A stretch of 28,605 nucleotides of DNA from Acidobacteriota bacterium. GTDB taxonomy: Bacteria; Acidobacteriota; Terriglobia; Terriglobales; Acidobacteriaceae. The notes under the pieces are model-generated. The model saw only the letters and a list, made by a program, of their open reading frames with translations. It searched no databases and had not been told where the DNA came from. The stretch spans positions 1 to 28,605 of the forward strand of contig JAEYQK010000035.1 of the NCBI GenBank assembly GCA_023410055.1, read 5' to 3'. How positions within the stretch are numbered: position 1 is the first letter of the stretch; each line of letters opens with the position of its first letter. The position numbers were made by a program, and so were the translations under genes. Of the stretch, positions 1 to 5,334 are shown in pieces.

Positions 1-143
1 CCCTCTTCCAGTTCGCAGGGGATATACGCACCGATCCCCAGTAAGCTTACGTCACGACTGCGAGCGATTGTCTTCGTGGTTCCTGCGATGACTTCAAGAC
101 GCAAATCACACTGATAGCGCGGGGGAATCTGGTCGTCTTCCAT
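1..143 (-). CDS. PilZ-domain protein, N-terminal part only
   Basis: This leftward gene starts with ATG at 143 and leaves the window at position 1 with no stop, so only about 47 residues are visible. The protein begins MEDDQIPPRYQCDLRLEV and continues with SRDVSLLGIGAY. An Arg-rich start followed by a (D/N)hSxxGhxh motif is the usual N-terminal pattern of a PilZ domain, a family that binds cyclic di-GMP. Canonical PilZ proteins have RxxxR before this motif; here only part of that is clear, and the second motif reads DVSLLGIG rather than D-S-x-G-G. The family call is therefore a recognition by pattern, and c-di-GMP binding is uncertain. Effector or partner cannot be seen. Confidence 0.55.
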   Translation of the reverse strand, partial: MEDDQIPPRYQCDLRLEVIAGTTKTIARSRDVSLLGIGAYIPCELEE

Positions 144-701
144 CCTTGATCATTCTTCCGTGTATAGATTTAAGGAAATGCGGGGCCCGAGATGAAATCG
201 TAAGAGACAGCAGTATAGAGGACGCAACTAGGTGTTTCACATTACCGTAGTCACGCCACAGAAGTCACTTTCAGGCAAAGCCGGTGGTTTTCGGGTTGAG
301 CTTTCTACAAAATGGTGGCTGATCACGGGAGATTTCCTGGGCCCCATATCTCCCGCTGTTGTCGCACGTCTATCTGGTTCAAGCCTTTGATAGTACCGAC
401 GACACTGTACTAAAGTGTTTTCAGCCATGGTTTCACAGGGCGAAAAGCGAAATTCTGTTCTGATTTTGTGAATTTCCACAGGCCCAGAGCGCAAAGGCAA
501 GAACTTGGGTTTATATACTTCATAGGGATCGTAGGTCGATTTCCGTCAACCTGAGCAGCCAGGCCCTCTCGTCTCGGTACTTGGCCAGGCCTTGCAGTCA
601 AAGACGTAAGCTAACTCGTTTAGATCATCAGTGATACGGAAACGAAGGGGGGAGGGGCCCCCCGGTAACTTAGATGTAAAGTGAGCGGTGACCCTGTTCT
701 A
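144..701. other. Gene-poor stretch with two hairpins
   Basis: I see no convincing gene in these ~560 bases. The open frames here are short, rich in Arg, Pro and Ser, and look like chance frames. Two inverted repeats stand out. One has an 8-bp perfect stem (CGGGAGAT 326-333 with ATCTCCCG 348-355). The other pairs TAGTAC (391-396) with GTACTA (407-412) and is extended by CTTT (385-388) with AAAG (412-415 region) across a two-base bulge. The stretch lies between two leftward genes, so it may hold the leader of the PilZ gene. No tRNA or riboswitch that I know was recognised. Confidence 0.4.
641..663 (-). terminator. GC hairpin after the small leftward gene
   Basis: On the minus strand six G (663-658) pair with six C (652-647) around a five-base loop, followed by TTCGTTTCC. 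It lies about 40 bases after the stop of the gene at 702-923. The stem is strong, but the T-run is interrupted, so termination is likely rather than certain. Confidence 0.45.
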
Positions 702-923
702 TCACTTCTTGCCTTGGACGGCATCGAGGCAACGACCATAAAGCCCTAGCAACGCATTAGCGTAATCCTCTGGCTTTGCTGTCGCTGCTGCTCCCTGAAA
801 ACCGGCCGTCGAACTTGTCCCGGCCTTGCCGTAACCCGTTGTCATGGCGACGAATTTCATAAGGTCCAGGGCGATGTCTTCGTTACGACGCGAGCCTATG
901 GGAGCGGAAGGAATTTGTTCCAT
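702..923 (-). CDS. Small conserved-type protein of unknown function
   Basis: A 73-residue leftward gene. The open frame extends further upstream, but the start is placed at ATG 923 because GGAGG lies five bases before it; another ATG at 935 has no such site. The protein starts MEQIPSAPIGSRRNEDIALD and ends with a YANALLGLYGRCLDAVQGKK segment. It is soluble, with charged helices at both ends and a Gly/Thr/Ala-rich middle (TTGYGKAGTSSTAGFQG). I do not know its function; the pattern resembles short hypothetical proteins that I associate with Acidobacteriota. It is transcribed away from the sugar kinase gene at 1161, and both could share the control region 924-1160. Confidence 0.6.
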   Translation of the reverse strand: MEQIPSAPIGSRRNEDIALDLMKFVAMTTGYGKAGTSSTAGFQGAAATAKPEDYANALLGLYGRCLDAVQGKK

Positions 924-1160
924 GGATGCCTCCATTACTTCAACAGTGGGTAGATGCAGGTCAGAGTCCGATAGCCACATGATGCTGCACAAATTGTAGC
1001 AAGGGACAGTCGAATCAGGCCAACGGGCCATCAGGCAATTTGCTCTTGCTGAACGGATGAACGGACGATGGATAAGAGGAGACAATGGTGACTGATTGTG
1101 CTTTTTTCCTGAAACATTGCTCCCTTAGAATGTGAGTACTACTTGAAAAGGGAGCGGCAG

Positions 1161-2240
1161 GTGAAGATTGAGCTAAGGGCAGACTGCAATTACGCGATGA
1201 TCGTGCCTTCCAGCATGGGAGTGCGAATCACGCCGCCTGGCGGGCAACCGGTGCACAGCGCCACCTCGTTCTTGTTTCACACCACGAGCGCGGAGACGAA
1301 CGTGGCCAACGTGTCATCGTCTCTTGGCTTGCCCGTCAAAGTATTGACTACGTTCGTGAAGGGAAGCCCGATCGCTCAGCTCATTAAGGACAACCTTCGC
1401 AGCCGCGGCATGGATTATGAAGGCGTCGAAGTTGCACAAGGCGGTCCTTGGGGCTATCGCCACCAGTTCAATATCGCCGATAGTGGCTACGGATCGCGCG
1501 GTCCGCGCGTATGGAACGATCGCGCCGGCGAAGTTGGCCGCACCCTCAACGTAAAGGACTTCGACCTTGACCGAATCTTCGGCAAGGAAGGAGCGCAAGT
1601 GCTTCATCTTTCCGGCTTGATCGCCGCATTGTCGCCGGAGACGGGCAACTTCTGCCTGGAACTCGCGCGCGCGGCGAAGAGGTACGGCACGAAGATCTCG
1701 TTCGACCTCAACTACCGCGCAACGTTCTGGAAAGGCCGGGCGAAAGAGCTATCGTCGATGTTCGCCGAAATAGCTGGTGCGGCGGATGTCCTCGTAGGCA
1801 ACGAAGAGGACTTCCAACTCTGTTTGGGGATCGAGGGTCCCGAAGCCGGCGGTAAGGACCTCAAGGCGAAGATCGACGGCTTTAAAGCCATGATCGAGCG
1901 CGTAAGAAAGCAGTACGCCAATGCGCAGGTGTTTGCCACAACCCTGCGCGAAGTCGTGGATACGAATCATCACCTCTGGGGTGCAATCATGTCAGCCGGA
2001 GATCAGTGGTTCGTCGTCGAACCTCGCGACATCACCGTGCTGGATCGTATTGGTGGCGGCGACGGGTTCGTCGCCGGATTACTCTACGCTCTGCTGAGAG
2101 GCTGGGAGCCCGAGAAGTGGATACAATTCGGCTGGGCCACTGGCGCTCTGGCCACCACGCTTCTCACCGACTACGCATCGCCTGCGGATGAAGACCAAGT
2201 CTGGAGCATCTGGAAGGGCAACGCGCGCGTACAACGATAG
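1161..2240 (+). CDS. PfkB-family sugar kinase (2-keto-3-deoxygluconate kinase-like)
   Basis: A 359-residue cytoplasmic kinase of the ribokinase/PfkB family, which transfers phosphate from ATP to a sugar hydroxyl. The C-terminal signature is intact: DRIGGGDGFVAGLL near residues 295-308, with the catalytic base Asp at about 301. An N-terminal SAETNVANVSSSLG segment matches the sugar-binding part of the family. The DLNYRATFW motif near 182-190 resembles 2-keto-3-deoxygluconate kinases (DxNYRxxLW), so KDG is the best substrate guess but is not proven. GTG 1161 was chosen over TTG 1143 because AGGGAG (1149-1154) sits six bases before it. A TAGAAT box at 1126-1131 could be the promoter -10. A hairpin terminator follows the stop. 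This looks like a host gene flanking the prophage-like element. Confidence 0.85.
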   Translation: MKIELRADCNYAMIVPSSMGVRITPPGGQPVHSATSFLFHTTSAETNVANVSSSLGLPVKVLTTFVKGSPIAQLIKDNLRSRGMDYEGVEVAQGGPWGYRHQFNIADSGYGSRGPRVWNDRAGEVGRTLNVKDFDLDRIFGKEGAQVLHLSGLIAALSPETGNFCLELARAAKRYGTKISFDLNYRATFWKGRAKELSSMFAEIAGAADVLVGNEEDFQLCLGIEGPEAGGKDLKAKIDGFKAMIERVRKQYANAQVFATTLREVVDTNHHLWGAIMSAGDQWFVVEPRDITVLDRIGGGDGFVAGLLYALLRGWEPEKWIQFGWATGALATTLLTDYASPADEDQVWSIWKGNARVQR

Positions 2241-2282
2241 CTGTGTTCAGTAGCGAACGGGAACAAGGCCGTTCAGGAAATT

Positions 2283-2317
2283 GAAAGCCCCGGGCGAAAG
2301 CATCCGGGGCTTTCTCG
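2283..2317 (+). terminator. Intrinsic terminator of the sugar kinase gene
   Basis: An 11-bp perfect stem, GAAAGCCCCGG (2283-2293) with CCGGGGCTTTC (2304-2314), around a ten-base loop and followed by a short T/C run. It lies 42 bases after the kinase stop and, since the repressor gene at 2357 runs the other way, it may serve both strands. Confidence 0.75.
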
Positions 2318-2356
2318 TTCGGCTGCAAAGAAAGCTTGCGTAATACGATCACCTTT

Positions 2357-3073
2357 CTAAATGTCAATTGCTACGTGACACACGCGTCCGACGATGAACT
2401 CGGCAGCATCGGCCACGCTTCCGACAGGAATTACATCCACCGGGTAAGCCTGATTGTGGGGGCGCAGAATCAGGTTTGAACCGGCGAGCTCAACGTACTT
2501 CACCGTGCAGCCCTTGTCCTTCCGCACTGCGTACATGTTCTGCTCACCCTTGTGATACGGCTTGAGCGAGTTGTAATGGCGGTCTATCAGCACGGTCGCA
2601 CCAGGCAGCAGGCGGGGGTACATGCTCATTCCATCACGTGCATCGGCGCGAATCATGACGAACCTCTGCCAAGTGTCGCGAATGCTTTGCATCTCTGGAC
2701 GGAGACGTTTGAGGAATGCCTTCTTGAACTTCAGGATGTCGCGAACATTCTCGCTGGTGATGAGAGGTTCGAGAGCGGCAACGGCGGCGTCCACCACGAG
2801 CACATTTTCAAATGCATCGTCACTCGGCGGTGGAATACTTGCTCGCTTGTTGATCTCGCCCGGATCGAGCAGATCGAGAACGGAGAGATGAAGGACTGAG
2901 AGGACCTTGTCCATACCTTCGAGGCTCAGTCCGCGTTTGTCATTTAGGAAATTGGATATATGGGCCTGCTGGAATCCAGCCAGGTGAGCGAGCTTAAGGC
3001 CAGTAAGCTGACCGGATTCAATGCGGCCCCAGATGATCTTGCGGAGGTTGTGTTGTAGCGCGCGAAATCGCAT
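2357..3073 (-). CDS. CI/LexA-like phage repressor (HTH + S24 peptidase domain)
   Basis: A 238-residue two-domain repressor. Residues ~8-65 form an XRE-type helix-turn-helix (LTGLKLAHLAGFQQAHISNF). Residues ~135-235 form an S24 peptidase-like domain with the Ser-Lys dyad in place: Ser150 in GMSMYPRLLPG and Lys192 in TVKYVELAG. Family members bind operators as dimers and are inactivated by RecA-stimulated self-cleavage at an Ala-Gly (or Cys-Gly) bond in the linker. I see no Ala-Gly in the linker (~66-135), so self-cleavage is in doubt. The ATG at 3073 lies just after a possible leftward promoter (TATAGT, 3089-3084), leaving an almost leaderless transcript as for lambda cI maintenance transcription. 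It is divergent from the early gene at 3194 and most likely controls the element. Confidence 0.85.
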   Translation of the reverse strand: MRFRALQHNLRKIIWGRIESGQLTGLKLAHLAGFQQAHISNFLNDKRGLSLEGMDKVLSVLHLSVLDLLDPGEINKRASIPPPSDDAFENVLVVDAAVAALEPLITSENVRDILKFKKAFLKRLRPEMQSIRDTWQRFVMIRADARDGMSMYPRLLPGATVLIDRHYNSLKPYHKGEQNMYAVRKDKGCTVKYVELAGSNLILRPHNQAYPVDVIPVGSVADAAEFIVGRVCHVAIDI

Positions 3074-3193
3074 GGCGAGACAGACTATATCATTTGGCTA
3101 TATCGGCCACAAGTAACATAACAGTAAGTAAATTTAACGTTGACGAAATATCTCTGAAAGCTATATTCTTCGGACACGATATATCTTAATGAA
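3074..3193. promoter_or_regulatory. Divergent promoters with repeated CTATAT-type operator candidates
   Basis: This AT-rich gap separates the repressor from the first rightward gene. A rightward promoter candidate is TTGACG (3140-3145), 16 bases, TATATT (3162-3167). A leftward one is TTGTGG (3112-3107), 17 bases, TATAGT (3089-3084). Related short boxes occur at about 3085-3091 (CTATATC), 3099-3104 (CTATATC), 3146-3152 (AATATCT), 3161-3167 (CTATATT) and 3178-3186 (GATATATCT). Several overlap the promoter elements, as operators of a CI-type switch would. Promoters and boxes are visible; binding by the repressor is inferred. Confidence 0.6.
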
Positions 3194-3439
3194 ATGCATA
3201 ACCACGAGGTGTCCCAAGTGCAGAATGCCGGCGGACTGGCAGTAGAAGAGAGGTCTTTTCTCGAGTTGCGACGGAAGGTTCAAGAATCGGAGATTTTATC
3301 TTCTGCCGTCGAGCGCTTGCTGAGGGACTTGCGTTTTACGGGCAGGCTAAGCGTCGTTGTGCAGAACGGGAGAATATTGAAGTCAGGATACGAGGAGGGC
3401 TACTTTCGGCAACAGCCAGCGCTAAACGAAGCAAGCTGA
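3194..3439 (+). CDS. Small early protein, DUF2292/YezD-like C-terminal half
   Basis: An 81-residue protein, the first gene right of the regulatory region. Residues ~20-48 are a charged helix (ELRRKVQESEILSSAVERLL). Residues ~48-72 (FTGRLSVVVQNGRILKSGYE) resemble the short beta-hairpin module of DUF2292 (YezD-like) proteins, whose core reads roughly L..I.YG.V.I.VQDGR.V. This resemblance is weak and the function of that family is unknown. ATG 3194 lacks a clear ribosome site; a GTG at 3218 is preceded by GAGGTG (3208-3213) and could be the true start. By position it occupies the slot of a cro-type early gene, but no DNA-binding motif is seen. Confidence 0.6.
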   Translation: MHNHEVSQVQNAGGLAVEERSFLELRRKVQESEILSSAVERLLRDLRFTGRLSVVVQNGRILKSGYEEGYFRQQPALNEAS

Positions 3440-3486
3440 GTTGATAAACAAGTAAATAGGCGAAGCAGGTCATCGTAAGAGAAACG

Positions 3487-3543
3487 AGCCCTGCGTTACC
3501 GGAAGTGAGCAAGCCGTCTCGCGGAAGGTACGCAGGGCTTTTT
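3487..3543 (+). terminator. Long-loop hairpin with T-run
   Basis: AGCCCTGCGT (3487-3496) pairs perfectly with ACGCAGGGCT (3530-3539), extended inside by ACC with GGT, and is followed by five T (3539-3543). The 26-33 base loop is long for a plain terminator and could fold further. It sits between the small early gene and the zinc-ribbon gene, so it could limit early transcription or act as an attenuator. Confidence 0.65.
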
Positions 3544-3569
3544 GTGCAAGCACCCCAGAGGAGGAAAGA

Positions 3570-3887
3570 GTGATCGAGCAGCATACGGAAGAGACAATCG
3601 TGCGGTTGGAACTGAAGTATTGCGAGCGATGCGGAGGATTGCTGTTGCGAAGATCAGGAGCGCCTGTGGTTTATTGCGGTTCGTGTGCAAATGCTCTGCG
3701 TGAAATGCCAGCTTCGGGAACATGCGTTTCTGGCCGTCGGGAAGGCAGCCCAAAGCAGGGCGGAAGTTCCAGAGGCGGGGATGCGGTTCCAGTGATGTGC
3801 GACACCGCGCCAGAGTTAGAGACGGTGCCGAAGAAGGCACCTCATACGGTGACGATCGAGGCCAGCGAAGAACGGAGGCGGGGATGA
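3570..3887 (+). CDS. Small zinc-ribbon protein
   Basis: A 105-residue protein starting with GTG 3570, supported by a strong GGAGGA site (3559-3564 region). Residues 18-39 carry two Cys pairs (YCERCGG at 18-21 and YCGSC at 36-39), enough to bind one zinc ion as a small ribbon. The rest is Gly/Ser/Arg-rich and looks unstructured. Its stop overlaps the next ATG in an ATGA arrangement, so it is translated together with the sigma-like HTH gene and probably works with it. Zinc ribbons of this kind serve in nucleic-acid or protein binding; the actual target is unknown. Confidence 0.7.
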   Translation: MIEQHTEETIVRLELKYCERCGGLLLRRSGAPVVYCGSCANALREMPASGTCVSGRREGSPKQGGSSRGGDAVPVMCDTAPELETVPKKAPHTVTIEASEERRRG

Positions 3888-4417
3888 TGGTTAACACTCG
3901 GGGGCTTACTCTCGTAGCCAGTGGTGTGCGCAGCGGTGACCTTGATGAAGTGGCGCCGGAAGCGTACTTGTACAGGGATCGAACCAAAGCGTTACTCAGG
4001 AAATACTGCACGTTATCAGTGGAACTTGGCAGAGTGCCGTCGCTTTTGGGAAGGGAGTTTTTCCGTTCCAAAGTGACATCGTACCGGATGAGCAGCTTCG
4101 AAGATGTGGTGATCTTTGTCTATGACATGGAAAGGTGCCTCGATAAGCTGGATAAACTCTCACAACAACTGATCGCGAGAATTGCCCTGCAGGAGTACAC
4201 GCATCGCGAGACAGCTGCCTTGCTGGGTTACAGCGAAAGAACGATCGAAAGACGGTATCCGGAAGCACTAGACAGGCTCGCCACAATCCTGCTGAGCGCG
4301 GACCTACTGCGCGGGTCCTGTGGTTTTGCGAGTGCAGAGTCCGTACCTAAGAAGACCGCCGTGCGAGTTGAGGCATGTCAAGAGGACAGAAAGGGACAAT
4401 TGGTTGCAAGTCGCTGA
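3884..4417 (+). CDS. Sigma-70 region 4-like HTH protein, probable late-gene regulator
   Basis: A 177-residue protein. ATG 3884 is chosen because it overlaps the previous stop (ATGA) and follows a purine-rich GGAGGCGGGG; the open frame continues 54 codons further upstream but that part overlaps the zinc-ribbon gene. Residues ~82-135 (LDKLSQQLIARIALQEYTHR, then ETAALLGYSERTIERRY) match the region 4 helix-turn-helix of sigma factors: a helix, a break, and a recognition helix. Region 2 is absent, so it is not a full sigma factor. The middle contains a VPSLLGREFFRSKVTSYR segment. By analogy with ArpU/RinA-type phage regulators it may switch on the morphogenesis genes; a small-terminase role is an alternative, since none is otherwise found. 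Confidence 0.7.
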   Translation: MMVNTRGLTLVASGVRSGDLDEVAPEAYLYRDRTKALLRKYCTLSVELGRVPSLLGREFFRSKVTSYRMSSFEDVVIFVYDMERCLDKLDKLSQQLIARIALQEYTHRETAALLGYSERTIERRYPEALDRLATILLSADLLRGSCGFASAESVPKKTAVRVEACQEDRKGQLVASR

Positions 4418-4504
4418 AACTGCACTATATATATTTTCGAGGATCGTGTCGGGAAAGGGTACTTGAGTTTGATATTCTGAGAATGTAAGTGAGAGAACGA
4501 CGAG

Positions 4505-4529
4505 GGGCGCGCGAGTGACGCGCCCTTTC
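4505..4529 (+). terminator. GC-rich terminator after the regulator gene
   Basis: GGGCGCG (4505-4511) pairs with CGCGCCC (4519-4525) around a seven-base loop and is followed by TTTCT. It lies about 90 bases after the stop of the sigma-like gene. Confidence 0.65.
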
Positions 4530-4599
4530 TGGTTCCCGGATGTGTGACCAGAATCGATTGCCAATCATCTTCGTGCAAACGTGGACCGCGAAAATGAAT

Positions 4600-4688
4600 C
4601 TCTGTAGTGGGACGCCGAGTCTTGTTAAGAGACGGCTCGTGGGGAAGACGCCGGAGAGTTCGGTGCGAAGCGAACGTTCACTACAGAG
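4600..4688 (+). ncRNA. Candidate structured leader before the phosphatase gene
   Basis: A perfect 10-bp closing stem, CTCTGTAGTG (4600-4609) with CACTACAGAG (4679-4688), encloses two smaller hairpins: TCTT (4620-4623) with AAGA (4627-4630), perhaps extended by CGAG (4616-4619) with CTCG (4636-4639), and GTTCG (4658-4662) with CGAAC (4671-4675). This can fold as a three-way junction. It ends 18 bases before the phosphatase ATG. It could be a cis-regulatory leader, a small RNA, or a DNA site such as pac. The pairing is seen; any role is a guess. Confidence 0.35.
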
Positions 4689-4706
4689 GACACTTGGAAC
4701 AGACCA

Positions 4707-5195
4707 ATGGATATTACATGGATCACCGACCGAATAGCGGTTGGGGGCGGAATCTGGGTAGACGAGAAGATGGCGGATCTGGTGCGCCGGGGTGTAACAC
4801 ACATCATCGATATGCAAATCGAGTTCGATGATACGGCTTTGGCGGAACCGTACGGGGTCGAGGTGCTGTGGAACCCAGTAGATGACGATTTCAAACCCAA
4901 GTCTCCGGGCGTCTTGCGACGTGGGGTTGAGTTCGCACTTCATGCGCTGGACGACCCGGAATCCAAGCTGTTTGTTCATTGTGCGGCAGGCATTCATCGG
5001 GCTCCGATGATGACTCTGGCTATCGTTTGCGCCCTGGGTTGGAGCCTTGAGGATGGGATGAGGGTGATTGAGGCGCGACGTCCAGTTGTGGACTTTGCAG
5101 ATGTTTATGTTGATAGCGTCGCGAAGTTCCTGCGTGGATACCTGAATGAACGGGTAGAACTGCCCAGACATCTGGCTGGAAGCGAGATCTACTAG
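4707..5195 (+). CDS. Dual-specificity protein phosphatase-like protein
   Basis: A 162-residue cytoplasmic protein with the cysteine-phosphatase signature HCxxxxxR: HCAAGIHRAP at 91-100, with nucleophile Cys92 and phosphate-binding Arg98. An Asp cluster (PVDDD, ~57-61) lies at the right distance to supply the general acid. The N-terminus (WITDRIAVGG) matches the start of DSP/cyclin-like phosphatases. The residue after Arg98 is Ala instead of the usual Ser/Thr, which tends to slow hydrolysis in this family. Substrate unknown: a phosphoprotein or a phosphorylated small molecule. Such an enzyme is uncommon between regulator and terminase genes of a phage. No strong ribosome site precedes ATG 4707; a terminator follows. 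Confidence 0.8.
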   Translation: MDITWITDRIAVGGGIWVDEKMADLVRRGVTHIIDMQIEFDDTALAEPYGVEVLWNPVDDDFKPKSPGVLRRGVEFALHALDDPESKLFVHCAAGIHRAPMMTLAIVCALGWSLEDGMRVIEARRPVVDFADVYVDSVAKFLRGYLNERVELPRHLAGSEIY

Positions 5196-5216
5196 AACAG
5201 ATTCTTTCGAAAGCAA

Positions 5217-5246
5217 CAAAAAAGGGCTGCCGCTTGGCAGCTTTTT
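5217..5246 (+). terminator. Terminator between phosphatase and terminase genes
   Basis: CTGCC (5227-5231) pairs with GGCAG (5236-5240) around a GCTT tetraloop, extended by the A-run before and the T-run (5242-5246) after it. A-runs and T-runs on both sides let it work in both directions. It lies across the farthest upstream TTG of the terminase frame (5234). Confidence 0.75.
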
Positions 5247-5262
5247 CTGTTTGGAGTGGCGA

Positions 5263-5334
5263 ATGGAACGAACAGCAGACCCGCTTACGCCGAGTCCCGA
5301 AGGGCGTGGAACACCTTTGCTTGCCGGAACGTAG
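5263..5334 (+). CDS. Possible 23-codon leader ORF before the terminase gene
   Basis: ATG 5263 has GGAG six bases upstream, the best ribosome site in this gap. It opens a 23-residue frame (begins MERTADPLTPSPEGRG) ending at TAG 5332-5334, overlapping the terminase frame in another register. It may be a leader peptide that couples translation into the terminase gene, or the original N-terminus of the terminase cut off by a frameshift. It could also be chance. Confidence 0.3.
   Translation: MERTADPLTPSPEGRGTPLLAGT

Noticed and set aside
270..345. A GGCAAAGCC string suggestive of a c-di-GMP-I riboswitch
   Set aside because: Only this short string fits; the rest of the conserved core and the two-helix layout are missing, and it lies on the plus strand, away from the leftward PilZ gene.
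237..601. Two leftward open frames of 87 and 63 codons in the left gap
   Set aside because: Composition rich in Arg, Pro, Ser and Cys without pattern, overlapping each other in different frames, no ribosome site; chance frames.
4425..5219. Long leftward open frame opposite the phosphatase gene
   Set aside because: Antisense shadow of a gene with an intact catalytic motif; the translation has no domain pattern.
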